The position numbers and the translations under genes were made by a program. The notes under the pieces were generated by a model. It saw only the letters and a list, made by a program, of their open reading frames with translations, was not told the origin of the DNA and made no database searches. 64,000 nt of DNA from NCBI RefSeq assembly GCF_040222385.1, contig NZ_JAVKDF010000023.1, forward strand, positions 558,001-622,000. The letters run 5' to 3'. The stretch's first letter is position 1. Every line of letters begins with the position of its first letter. Of the stretch, positions 51,947 through 62,699 are shown piece by piece. This stretch comes from Imperialibacter sp040222385. Its GTDB lineage: Bacteria > Bacteroidota > Bacteroidia > Cytophagales > Cyclobacteriaceae.

Positions 51947-52686
51947 TATTTAAGGAAAGTTAAGTCGTATTCCGTTTTTAGCTTTTCCCTGAGGTCTGAC
52001 ATGAACTTTGGCCCCGGATCAGGCTTGTCGTGTGGCTTGTACGACTCGTCGACAGCCAGAAACAGCTTGTAATGAGGCAGTGTGGTATCGTTGTACTCGT
52101 GGTGGCCTACCATGTACTCGAGGCCCGGGTTTCTTTCTTTCAATAGAGAGATCAGCCTTGCGTTGCTCTCCAATTGAACAGGAGTGAGATCAGATGCGTC
52201 TTTGGCAATATTTTCAATGCCAATGGAGACATGATTGAAGCCGATTGCGTGCCGGGCAATCACAGTGTCGGGCACAAGCTTGTAGATGCTGCCGTCTTTG
52301 TCCACAATATAGTGAATGCCCACATTCATCTGACTAAACTTGCTGATGTTGGTGCGGCTCGATTCGATGGAGTCTTTTTGAAAGTACTCGACCGTTTCTG
52401 CCAGTGTCGGAATAACTGTAAAGTGCACCAATACTATTTTCGGGCTGTCCAGCTTGTAGCTGGCCACACCGTAGTTTTCCAAGCAGTATTGCCTGGTCAG
52501 TTCAAGCTTGGTAGCGTTGAGGGTGGGGATGGTGTCGACTTTGATATCAACAGTACTGATGGCTTTCTTTTCGTGCTGACCGGAAGCATTGTCACAATTC
52601 GAAATCAACGAAACCAAAACCAGAAGAATGAAAAACAGTGATGATTTACTGTTGATCGAAAGTACTCTAGTTAAATAATCATCCAT
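51946..52686 (-). CDS. N-acetylmuramoyl-L-alanine amidase-like lipoprotein
   Basis: 246-residue peptidoglycan hydrolase of the Amidase_2 (T7 lysozyme/PGRP) family from the ATG at 52686; a TTG at 52698 is less likely. Lipoprotein signal ILLVLVSLISNC (Cys about 31). The zinc site and fold are visible: IVLVHFTVIPT, NVGIHYIVDKDGSIYKLVPDTVIARHAIGFNHVSIGIENIA, and GHHEYND. The first zinc His is at VLVHF. It would cleave the N-acetylmuramyl-Ala bond in the periplasm, for remodelling or recycling. Operon with the ABM-like gene. Confidence 0.85.
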   Translation of the reverse strand: MDDYLTRVLSINSKSSLFFILLVLVSLISNCDNASGQHEKKAISTVDIKVDTIPTLNATKLELTRQYCLENYGVASYKLDSPKIVLVHFTVIPTLAETVEYFQKDSIESSRTNISKFSQMNVGIHYIVDKDGSIYKLVPDTVIARHAIGFNHVSIGIENIAKDASDLTPVQLESNARLISLLKERNPGLEYMVGHHEYNDTTLPHYKLFLAVDESYKPHDKPDPGPKFMSDLREKLKTEYDLTFLK

Positions 52687-52792
52687 TTTCAAAGGCAACT
52701 TTTTTGAACGGACAAGTTGTGAAAATCTAATGAATTTATAGAAAGACTGCGTTGAAATTCATTTTTTCTTCCTGAAGACTTCATTGTCAGCA

Positions 52793-52800
52793 TACTTTTG
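52793..52800 (+). promoter_or_regulatory. Possible -7 element of kinase gene
   Basis: TACTTTTG, a match to the TAnnTTTG element, 73 bp upstream of the histidine kinase ATG. No exact TTTG is found at 17-23 nt upstream, only T-rich sequence. Confidence 0.3.
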
Positions 52801-52873
52801 GCGATAGCAACGCTACTATACTCCTTTGTTTGTATTTCTTATTCCCAAAAGAACCCCTTAGTTTGTTCGGGTA

Positions 52874-54742
52874 ATGGCAGCCTTTCTGAGAACGACTCTT
52901 TTGATTATTGTGACGCTCGTGTGTGCGGTGAAGTCGGTTAGCCAGCCAATAGATGCAGCTATTTGCAAAGAAGATACATTTCCCTTCATTAACAGCTATA
53001 TCGAAATCTTTAAGGCTGATACTTTGGTAACCCTTGACTCAGTATTGCAACAAAGGGGAAATTTTAGGCCAATGGGTGAGGCCTCGGTGATTTTCTGGGG
53101 ATATGACCCATATTTTTATTGGTACAGGTTCTCCGTCGAAAATAAAGATTCTGTGGACAAAGAACTGTTTTTCTTTATGGGACAGCTCGGCGTCAGAGAT
53201 GCCGAACTCTTTCAAAATCACCAGGGCACCTTAAAATCCCTTGGCCATACTGGCTATTCTCATCCTTTTGAGAGCCGACCTTACTTACATTCCCACTACC
53301 TCTATCCAATTATAATCCCGGCCAACTCCGTTGACTCCTTTTATCTTCGCTTAGATGAGAGCCATGCCTATAAGACATTTGCATTCGCACTTTTTCACCC
53401 GAGAGCTATGAAAAAAAGGGAGAATAAGTTCTATTTCTTATTTGGCATTATGATAGGGCTATTGTTATTGTTTCTGATTTTTAACTTTTACTTGTTTTTA
53501 AATAATCGAGAAAAAATACACTTCTGGTACACCATATATATCGCTGCGCAAATATTTCTACTCTTAAAACATGAAGGTTTGGATCAGGAATTTTTTGGGC
53601 TAGACTCCGAACTGGGTTACAGAGCCACCTCTATGGCGAGTTCTGGGGCCATTGCAATTGTACTCTTAATGCATGTTGTCCAGTTGTTCATTGGCGGCAT
53701 CTCAAGGGATGACTATGTTTTCAAAGCAGTGTCTATTGTGAAATGGTCGTTACTGACGATGACTTTTGTGCAGTGGCTTGTTTTTTTGGTGGAGCCTTCC
53801 AACCTCGTTGAGGTTTTTGTTGTAAAGACAACCAACGCAACAACATTTGTGGGGCTCCTAACAATACTCATCTATAGCACATACGGTATATACAAAGGGT
53901 TTAAGCCTGGATGGCTAATTCTGGCGGGACTGGGCATCTTCCTCTTCGGTGGCATTGAGCGAATCCTGTTCCTTACGTCAGACTCGTATTTACTTCCCCC
54001 CTCTCTTTTTGAAATTGGGATCGTTGTTGAAACCATGGTCATCTCATTTGGCCTTATGTATCGCTACCAGAGGCACGAAATTGAGAAGAACAAGATTGCG
54101 GCGCAGCTTCAAAAGCAGAAGGTGGTGCAGGTAAAAAGGATCATTAGTGCGCAAGAAGAAGAAAGAAAGCGAATTGCAGAAGATCTTCACGACGATTTGG
54201 GTAGCAATTTGGCTGTTATAAAACTGAACCTTCAGTCGCTGGAGTCGGACGAAGGACAAAAATCTTCGCTTATGCAGTTGTTGGACGATACCTCAGCGCA
54301 TGTAAGGCAGGTTTCACATAATCTTATGCCGCCGGAGTTTGCTAACACCAGTCTTAAGGATGTGATAGCCGCCTACGTGCAACAGTTGAATGAAGATTCA
54401 AGGGTAAGCTTTGCTTTTTACCAAAAGGGAGGGAGCAAGTATTTTGGAAAAGATGAGGAGTTGATGATCTACCGGATCGTGATGGAACTCACTAACAACA
54501 TTCTGAAACATGCTGAGGCTACTGAAGCAACTATTCAACTTTTTTATCACGATGAGTCCTTCGAGATGGTTGTGGAGGACAATGGCAAAGGCTTTTCCGA
54601 TGGGTCAGGAAACGGAATCGGCCTGAAAAGCATTCAGTCGAGGGTGCAGTACCTTCAAGGTGAGTTGGCCATTGACTCCAATAAGGCCGGAACTACTATA
54701 ATTGTTTCTATTCCACTTAAATCAAGACAAAATGACAGCTAA
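52874..54742 (+). CDS. 7TM-DISM sensor histidine kinase
   Basis: 622-residue membrane kinase. The signal/first segment (1-24) is followed by a periplasmic 7TMR-DISMED2 domain (about 30-180, FFMGQLGVRDAELFQNHQGTLKSLGHTG...FYLRLDES), then seven helices (about 188-395). The cytoplasmic part has a HisKA_3 dimerisation helix with the phosphorylated His439 (ERKRIAEDLHDDLGSNLA) and a HATPase region (MELTNNILKHAEATEATIQL with the N box, VEDNGKGF, GNGIGLKSIQSRVQYL). HisKA_3 kinases of this type signal to LuxR-family regulators. The response regulator gene overlaps by 11 bp, confirming the pair. Ligand unknown; DISMED2 domains are carbohydrate-binding in type. Confidence 0.92.
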   Translation: MAAFLRTTLLIIVTLVCAVKSVSQPIDAAICKEDTFPFINSYIEIFKADTLVTLDSVLQQRGNFRPMGEASVIFWGYDPYFYWYRFSVENKDSVDKELFFFMGQLGVRDAELFQNHQGTLKSLGHTGYSHPFESRPYLHSHYLYPIIIPANSVDSFYLRLDESHAYKTFAFALFHPRAMKKRENKFYFLFGIMIGLLLLFLIFNFYLFLNNREKIHFWYTIYIAAQIFLLLKHEGLDQEFFGLDSELGYRATSMASSGAIAIVLLMHVVQLFIGGISRDDYVFKAVSIVKWSLLTMTFVQWLVFLVEPSNLVEVFVVKTTNATTFVGLLTILIYSTYGIYKGFKPGWLILAGLGIFLFGGIERILFLTSDSYLLPPSLFEIGIVVETMVISFGLMYRYQRHEIEKNKIAAQLQKQKVVQVKRIISAQEEERKRIAEDLHDDLGSNLAVIKLNLQSLESDEGQKSSLMQLLDDTSAHVRQVSHNLMPPEFANTSLKDVIAAYVQQLNEDSRVSFAFYQKGGSKYFGKDEELMIYRIVMELTNNILKHAEATEATIQLFYHDESFEMVVEDNGKGFSDGSGNGIGLKSIQSRVQYLQGELAIDSNKAGTTIIVSIPLKSRQNDS

Positions 54743-55364
54743 AGTGAGAATCGTTATTGCTGATGATCATTTGTTGTTTATTGATGGTCTGAGGTTAATG
54801 CTAACAAAGGAGCCCGACCTGGAGGTGGTGGGCACCGCTACCGGCGGGAAACAGTTACAGTCGCTGTTGAGAGATACGCAAGTGGATGTAGTATTGATGG
54901 ATATTAATATGCCTGGCATGAATGGACTTGAAGTGACACGGGAAATCAACTCTTGGAATCCCCTTGTTAAGATTGTAATGCTTTCCACCTACGGAGAGGA
55001 CTATATGATACAGAAGGCTCGGGAATACGGCGCACGTGGTTACTTGCTTAAAACCAGCCCCAGAGAAAGGCTGGTGGAGGCAATAAGAAAGGTTGCTTTT
55101 GGGGAAACGGTGTTCCCTTCACGCAGGCCTGACCACACAGCCAGCTTTACTGAAGACGAAAGTTTTGTGAAGCAGTTTAATCTCACGAGGAGGGAAATGG
55201 AGATTATTCAGCACATTAAGCAAGGAATGACCACAAAGGAGATGGCCGATCAGCTTAACCTGAGTCAGTTTACCATAAAAACGCATCGTAAAAACATTGC
55301 CTCCAAGCTCGGACTCAAGAACTTTGCCTCCATGATGAAGTTCATTATTGATAATAATATTTGA
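54732..55364 (+). CDS. LuxR-type response regulator
   Basis: 210-residue NarL/FixJ-family regulator from the ATG at 54732 (an in-frame start at 54702 lies further inside the kinase gene). Receiver domain: acidic pocket DD at 11-12, phosphorylated Asp57 in VLMDINMPG, Thr/Ser in MLSTYGE and Lys in YLLKTSP. Output domain: FNLTRREMEIIQHIKQGMTTKEMADQLNLSQFTIKTHRKNIASKLGLKN, a clear LuxR helix-turn-helix. Partner of the overlapping kinase. The large T9SS gene 122 bp downstream is a candidate target, by position only. A T8 terminator follows. Confidence 0.93.
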   Translation: MTAKVRIVIADDHLLFIDGLRLMLTKEPDLEVVGTATGGKQLQSLLRDTQVDVVLMDINMPGMNGLEVTREINSWNPLVKIVMLSTYGEDYMIQKAREYGARGYLLKTSPRERLVEAIRKVAFGETVFPSRRPDHTASFTEDESFVKQFNLTRREMEIIQHIKQGMTTKEMADQLNLSQFTIKTHRKNIASKLGLKNFASMMKFIIDNNI

Positions 55365-55372
55365 TGCTAGTT

Positions 55373-55398
55373 AAAAGCCAAAAGGAGGCGTTTTTTTT
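55373..55398 (+). terminator. Terminator after response regulator gene
   Basis: Short stem (AAAAGCC/GGCgTTTT, one unpaired base) with a 7-nt loop, followed by T8 at 55391-55398. A further small inverted repeat ATACTC/GAGTAT (55418-55435) lies 3' of it and could be part of the next gene's promoter region. Confidence 0.5.
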
Positions 55399-55486
55399 AA
55401 TTTTCTCAAGGTGAAAAATACTCATAAAGGAGTATAGGTTAGGGGTGGTGAGATGGTCTTCTTTGTACACCACCAGTGACTACTTT

Positions 55487-58400
55487 ATGAAGAAGCTCAT
55501 CACGCTTGCTCTTACGATCTTGTTTAGCTACAGCTTAACTTCCGCCCAACAGTTTCTGCCACACGATTTGCTGGATGACAGCAAGTTTATCTACTACCCG
55601 GACAAGGCAATTTCCTTTGATGTTGATGCAGATGGGGATAGCGATTTGATAGTGTATGAGACGACCGTACTAACTCCAAGACTGCTGTTGTTCAGAAACG
55701 ACGGAGCGGGAAATTTTCTTGATGCAGATGCCATCTCCCTGTTGCCGGACACACCAGTAGATATAGACTATGGCGATATTAATGGTGATGGCAAAAAGGA
55801 TGTTTTTGTTAACATGGCGAGTAATGGGCTCAGGTGGTATGAAAATGACGGAGCCGGAAACTTTACGGAAAATACTATCCAAGAGCAGGCAGGAAGTAGT
55901 TATTGGAACACGGCAAGGTTAGGTGATATCGACGACGACGGTGACCTTGACATCATGGGGCCCGGGATGTGGATCAAAAATACCGATGGCTTAGGATCTT
56001 TTAATGAGCAGGTTGTGGTCAATTCGATTTATGACTTAGTTAATAACCCTGGTAACAGCGGTATTATCAATAATGTTCGAAATGTGTCTAACATGATTCT
56101 GGAGGACTTAAATGGCGATGGCCTCATAGACGTTCTTTACTCTTCTTCGTTAATTTACGTGCAGCTTTTCTCAGGAAATTTGGATGGATTTGACGAGCCT
56201 GACACCATCGCATACACCTTTCAGGGATCATCGAAAGTTGAATTTGCTACAGCCGATCTTAACAATGATACTTTTGTTGATTTAGTTATCGGGCAAAGTT
56301 CTGGGTCAAGTGGGAGCGCCATGTGGCTGCGAAACAATGCTAACGCTTCTTATTCTGAGATCGTCCTGAATAATTTCGGAACAGCAGCTATCAGCATTGG
56401 TGACTTCAACGGCGATGATTTTTTAGACCTGGCAGCTATTCAATCAAGTGAAGTAACGGGATTTACTGATAACAGGATTTCCGTTTTCGAAAACAATCAA
56501 AATGAAACGTTTACAAGGAAAAACACCTTTGGATTGGCACCTTACACTAGTGCAAATATTCTAGCTGACGATTTCAACAATGATGGATTAGACGACCTGA
56601 TTTTGACTTCTTCACAACTCAAAGTAGTTCATTATAGAAACGTTGCTGATTGGAAGTTTGATGAACCAGTGTATTTATCCAATACTTCCTATCAAACCAC
56701 TCAGATGCTGAACGTAGATTTGAATAATGATGGGGTGAAGGACATTTTGATGGCCTCTTATGAAGATCAGAATATCTCGTGGGTAGAAGGGCTTGGAGAT
56801 GGAGTTTACGGAGAGCAGATTATTCTGACTGACACGATCAGCAAGGTGCTCGATGTTGGCTTTGCAGATATCGATGGAGATGAATTGGAAGATATCGTCT
56901 ATATAAATTCTGTTGACCTCGGGTGGCTCAAAAACTTGGATAACGGCGAGTTTGAAATTCAGGACTTGATTATTTCTGATCGCTCAGGAGGGCTCTCCCT
57001 GGTCGGTCCTGGCAATTCAAGCAATATATTTGATATAGTAGAACTGGACGACGACGGTTTGCCAAATATCCTTTTTACACAGTATTACCTCAATGCTATT
57101 CGGGCTCACAATATTGACTCAGATGGTACTATTGCCAGTTACAAGTCACTATCGACAAATGTCGATAACGTGTCGTCGGCCACGTTTGGAGACCTGGATG
57201 GGGATGACGATTTAGACGTGCTGGCAACCGCTGACGGAACCGATGAGGTAGTTGTTTTTAAAAACACTGATGGCGTTTTTGCCGAAAGCAGCCGACATTC
57301 GGTTTCAACTGTGAACCAGCTTCGGGCTGTAGCAGCAACAGATTTAGATGGAGACGGAGATCTTGATATTTTGACTGGTAGTCCCAGCTGGTTTGAGAAC
57401 ACGGACGGTGCCGGGACTTTCGGGCTCGAAATAGTGCTCCCTAATGAAGGAATACTGCAAGGTGAAGAGGTAAAGGCTGGTGACCTTGATGGAGATGGTG
57501 ACATGGACTTTGCTATCACCTACTCTTCTGGGATCAAAGTGTATATAAACGATGGAGAGGAAGTTTTTACTCACTTTGACATCAAATCAGATGGTAGCAA
57601 TTCTGCTAACCAACTGGAAATAGTGGATGTAAACGACGACGGCACACCCGATATTTTATCCGCCGACGTATTCATGCCACGATGGTATGAAGTGTGTTTT
57701 CCGACAACTGCAGAATACTCGGAGGAGGCCTGCGAGAGTCTAACTATCAATGGTGAAACCTTCACCGAGAGTGGCGAGTTTATGCAATTGCTTACCAATA
57801 AGGCAGGATGTGATAGTACTCTCACACTTCACATAACCATCAATCCAGTATTTGTCAGAGAACAAACCGTCAATCTGTGTGATGGTGAAACTTTCGAGTT
57901 TGGTTCTCAAAACCTAACAATGGAGGGAGAGTACACGGAGCTCTTTCAGACGGTACATGGTTGTGATAGTACGGTCACCGTTAACCTGATGGTACGTCCC
58001 ACATTCAACGAAACAGCGGCAGTTGCTATTTGCAATGGAGAAACCTATCTATTCGGTTCGCAAAGCCTAACATCGGCCGGAGAATTCACGGAGCTATTTC
58101 AGTCACAATACGGGTGTGATAGCACTGTCATGCTCAATCTTAAAGTCAACCCTATTTTTAACGAGTCGGCTACAGCTTCCATCTGCGAAGGTGATACTTA
58201 CACATTTGGCACCCAAAGCCTCACTGTTACAGGAGAGTATACCGAGCTTTTTCAATCGGCCAGTAGTTGCGATAGCACAGTTGTTCTCAACCTGAAAGTG
58301 AATCCGATTTTTACGGAGACAGCAATTGCTACCATTTGCGAAGGTGAAACCTATCTATTCGGTTCGCAAAGCCTAACATCGGCCGGAGAATACACAGAAC

Positions 58401-59548
58401 TCTTTCAGTCGCTCAGCAACTGTGATAGCACCGTCGTGTTAAGTTTAAAGGTAAATCAAATGTTTTCGGAGTCGACGACTGCGACGATCTGTCAGGGTGA
58501 AACTTTTGTATTTGGCTCGCAAAGCCTCGATAGCCAGGGAGACTATACTGAGTTGTTTCAGTCCGCTAGTGGCTGCGATAGTACAGTTGTGCTAACCCTG
58601 AATGTCAACCCAGTTTTCAGTCAAACACATTCAGCATCCATTTGTGCTGGTGAAAACTTTGCGTTTGGCGTACAAAACCTCACAACAACGGGGGAGTACA
58701 CAGAACTGTTTCAGTCTGCAAATGGCTGCGACAGTACTGTTGTGCTCAATTTGAGCGTCAATCCTGCATCAACCGAATCTGTTACTGCCAATATTTGCAT
58801 TGGCGAAACATATTCATTTGGGTCACAAATCCTTTCGTCGCCAGGTAACTATACTCAATTATTCAAAACCACTCAAGGGTGCGACAGTACAGTCGTACTT
58901 TCGCTAGCAATGGCTTCTGTCACGGAGGAGACTCAGGCAATATCGATTTGCGAAGGGGAGGTGTACATTTTTGGCTCACAAAGTCTGGAAATAGCAGGCG
59001 ATTACTCTGAGGTATTCACGGCTCAGTCGGGTTGTGATTCTTTGGTCAATCTAAATCTCGAAATTCTATCGCTAAATAACGAAATAACAATAACCGGAAA
59101 GAAGCTAACTGCGACAGAGTCCAATGCTCAGTACCAGTGGTTTAAGTGCATTGAAGGTGGACTGGAGAAAATCGACGGTCAGGTAGGACAGCTGTTGACA
59201 GTGAGCGAAAGCGGAGAGTACGCAGTAAGTATTACCAAAAATGGATGCGAGACCATGTCAGAATGCATTTTTGCAGAAGCGACTTCTGTTCTCTCTGAAT
59301 TGGCAAAGGACGAAATTTCGGTATTCCCAATTCCCGTTGGCAACCTGCTTCATGTGTCGCTTGGGGTCAATTACTCTGCGCTGTCAATAAGCATTTACGA
59401 CATGGCCGGAAAGCTGGTGGAAAATCGAAAGTTTGAAAATCAGAATAAGCTAACAATGGCAACGGACAGGCTTCGCAGGGGTGTATACCAATTAATTATC
59501 GTCCTGGATGATCAAATTTACTATCAGGAATCAATCATTAAAGAATAA
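55487..59548 (+). CDS. Giant T9SS-exported protein with FG-GAP/VCBS repeats and nine Cys-paired domains
   Basis: 1353-residue secreted protein from the ATG at 55487 (MKKLITLALTILFSYSLTSAQ signal); an in-frame start at 55445 would put 14 residues before the signal. Residues about 25-740 are FG-GAP/VCBS repeats with Ca-binding-type loops (DINGDGKKDVFV, DLDGDGDLDILTG). Residues about 745-1200 are nine tandem repeats of about 51 residues with the pattern C-x-G-E-T-x-x-F-G-S-Q-x-L...GEYTELFQS..GCDSTVVLNLKVNP, each carrying two cysteines. The end is a type A T9SS sorting domain (SVFPIPVGNLLHVSL...MAGKLVENR...GVYQLIIVL). Likely a cell-surface adhesin or binding protein. Confidence 0.88.
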   Translation: MKKLITLALTILFSYSLTSAQQFLPHDLLDDSKFIYYPDKAISFDVDADGDSDLIVYETTVLTPRLLLFRNDGAGNFLDADAISLLPDTPVDIDYGDINGDGKKDVFVNMASNGLRWYENDGAGNFTENTIQEQAGSSYWNTARLGDIDDDGDLDIMGPGMWIKNTDGLGSFNEQVVVNSIYDLVNNPGNSGIINNVRNVSNMILEDLNGDGLIDVLYSSSLIYVQLFSGNLDGFDEPDTIAYTFQGSSKVEFATADLNNDTFVDLVIGQSSGSSGSAMWLRNNANASYSEIVLNNFGTAAISIGDFNGDDFLDLAAIQSSEVTGFTDNRISVFENNQNETFTRKNTFGLAPYTSANILADDFNNDGLDDLILTSSQLKVVHYRNVADWKFDEPVYLSNTSYQTTQMLNVDLNNDGVKDILMASYEDQNISWVEGLGDGVYGEQIILTDTISKVLDVGFADIDGDELEDIVYINSVDLGWLKNLDNGEFEIQDLIISDRSGGLSLVGPGNSSNIFDIVELDDDGLPNILFTQYYLNAIRAHNIDSDGTIASYKSLSTNVDNVSSATFGDLDGDDDLDVLATADGTDEVVVFKNTDGVFAESSRHSVSTVNQLRAVAATDLDGDGDLDILTGSPSWFENTDGAGTFGLEIVLPNEGILQGEEVKAGDLDGDGDMDFAITYSSGIKVYINDGEEVFTHFDIKSDGSNSANQLEIVDVNDDGTPDILSADVFMPRWYEVCFPTTAEYSEEACESLTINGETFTESGEFMQLLTNKAGCDSTLTLHITINPVFVREQTVNLCDGETFEFGSQNLTMEGEYTELFQTVHGCDSTVTVNLMVRPTFNETAAVAICNGETYLFGSQSLTSAGEFTELFQSQYGCDSTVMLNLKVNPIFNESATASICEGDTYTFGTQSLTVTGEYTELFQSASSCDSTVVLNLKVNPIFTETAIATICEGETYLFGSQSLTSAGEYTELFQSLSNCDSTVVLSLKVNQMFSESTTATICQGETFVFGSQSLDSQGDYTELFQSASGCDSTVVLTLNVNPVFSQTHSASICAGENFAFGVQNLTTTGEYTELFQSANGCDSTVVLNLSVNPASTESVTANICIGETYSFGSQILSSPGNYTQLFKTTQGCDSTVVLSLAMASVTEETQAISICEGEVYIFGSQSLEIAGDYSEVFTAQSGCDSLVNLNLEILSLNNEITITGKKLTATESNAQYQWFKCIEGGLEKIDGQVGQLLTVSESGEYAVSITKNGCETMSECIFAEATSVLSELAKDEISVFPIPVGNLLHVSLGVNYSALSISIYDMAGKLVENRKFENQNKLTMATDRLRRGVYQLIIVLDDQIYYQESIIKE

Positions 59549-59563
59549 TAGGTTATCTACAGT

Positions 59564-61183
<1,620 letters not shown>

Positions 61184-61264
61184 GGTGCCTGGTTTCGAAA
61201 TGAATTGGCAAAATTAAACAATGTGACAAAAAATGCCTTAGAAAATGTCGATTTGAGGTATTTG

Positions 61265-61765
61265 CTAGTTCTCTTCGGGCAAGGAGGTTCTGATCCAGTT
61301 GCTAAGAATGAGCGCCATAATCACTGATTGGAGGAAGGTGACCCAGAAAAACCGCTCGTGAACCAGCGGAGCAAATTGATTTTGCATGTAGAGCATGCCT
61401 TCCAAACTACCCGGAGATATGCCCGGGCTAGCAAGGAACCCGACAATAAAGTAAAAGCCAATGATAGCGATGAACCTTCTTTTTCGGCCCCAGCGCTGCA
61501 AGGTTTTGCTGATAGAAAAAAAGACGATGCCAATCAGAAACCCCCTTACCAACTCGATGGGAAAAAGCTTTTCCCCTATCAAGGCCCATTCTTCTGGCTC
61601 TCCGGGAGTGGCCAGGTAGCCCTTTAGCGGCGAGGCCTCGTTGTTGTAGAGGTCACGAAGGAGGAAGTAGTAGCCTGCCGTTGCCGCTACAGCATAGGAG
61701 ACCAGATGTGCAACGACAGTTTTTCCAACAAAAATGGCTTGCGATTTCAAGGGTTGTGGAGTCAT
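61265..61765 (-). CDS. Small membrane protein between two mscS genes
   Basis: 166-residue membrane protein with four hydrophobic segments (about 13-32, 70-90, 98-120, 138-158). No recognised family. Motifs of note: a periplasmic loop NNEASPLKGYLATPGEPEEWALIGEKLFPIELVRG and a C-terminal RTSLPEEN. It is seven bp from the downstream end of the second mscS gene and 81 bp from the first, all on one strand. A channel accessory or unrelated membrane protein are both possible. Confidence 0.6.
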   Translation of the reverse strand: MTPQPLKSQAIFVGKTVVAHLVSYAVAATAGYYFLLRDLYNNEASPLKGYLATPGEPEEWALIGEKLFPIELVRGFLIGIVFFSISKTLQRWGRKRRFIAIIGFYFIVGFLASPGISPGSLEGMLYMQNQFAPLVHERFFWVTFLQSVIMALILSNWIRTSLPEEN

Positions 61766-61772
61766 AATAAGG

Positions 61773-62687
61773 TCAATTCAGTTTTGATTGAATTTGTTCC
61801 ACTGTAACGGGAGAAGTCTTGATGTGCAAATCTCTTTGGGGGAATGGAATTTCGATATTGTGTTCTGTAAACTTCTTAAATATTTCAAAATAGAGTTCGC
61901 TTTTTAGCACCCTGGGCTTTTCAATGTGGGTGGATGTCCAAACGCCAAGGTAGAAGTTTAAGGAGCTGTCGCCAAATTCATCAAACATGACTGTAGGAGG
62001 AGGGCTTTTGAGCACATATTGGTTTTTGTCGGCCACTTCCAAAAGGATCTTTTTTACTTTCTCAGGATCTTCTTTATAGCTTACACCCACAGGAAACAGG
62101 AACCTCACATTTCTGTCGGAATGACTCCAGTTGATCACCGTGCCTGAAATGAACTCGGAGTTGGGTACAATCACCGAAATGTTGTCGTTGGTGATGATGG
62201 TGGTGGCCCTCGCATTGATGCTGATGACGTCGCCCGCTATATCGCCCACCTCAATTCGGTCGCCTACTTTAATAGGCCTTTCGAAAAGAATGATGAGGCC
62301 TGAAATGAAGTTGTTGGTAATGTTTTGCAAGCCAAAACCGATACCAACACCCAGCGCACCAGCCAAAATGCTCAACGAGCTCAGGTCGATGCCTGCCGAC
62401 TGAAAGATGACGATAAAGCCTATGACCAGAATGCCGAACCTCACCAGGGTAGCCACTGACTGCAGCATGCCCTTTTCCATAGCGGTGTTTTTGAGCAGCT
62501 TGTTAACTACCAGCCTCATCAGCCACCGGCTTGCGATCACAAGTACAGAGACCGATACAAGGAGATAGAATATATGCCCCAGGTCTATTTGGCTATCCCC
62601 AAAGGAGAAGAGCGGTGTTTGTAATAATTCATTGAAACTTGCCCACCAGCCTTTGATACTTTCTCCCACCTTGTCAGCTTTTTCCAT
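61773..62687 (-). CDS. MscS-family mechanosensitive channel
   Basis: 304-residue channel of about the classic MscS length, with helices near 28-48, 75-95 and the pore helix at 110-145. The pore/beta region is LAGALGVGIGFGLQNITNNFISGLIILFERPIKVGDRIEVGDIAGDVISINARATTI, followed by VPNSEFISGTVINWS and the C-terminal FPQRDLHIKTSP. It lacks the long periplasmic domain of the other copy. Located 7 bp before the small membrane gene and 12 bp after queA. Confidence 0.92.
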   Translation of the reverse strand: MEKADKVGESIKGWWASFNELLQTPLFSFGDSQIDLGHIFYLLVSVSVLVIASRWLMRLVVNKLLKNTAMEKGMLQSVATLVRFGILVIGFIVIFQSAGIDLSSLSILAGALGVGIGFGLQNITNNFISGLIILFERPIKVGDRIEVGDIAGDVISINARATTIITNDNISVIVPNSEFISGTVINWSHSDRNVRFLFPVGVSYKEDPEKVKKILLEVADKNQYVLKSPPPTVMFDEFGDSSLNFYLGVWTSTHIEKPRVLKSELYFEIFKKFTEHNIEIPFPQRDLHIKTSPVTVEQIQSKLN

Positions 62688-62699
62688 GGTTTAAATTGA

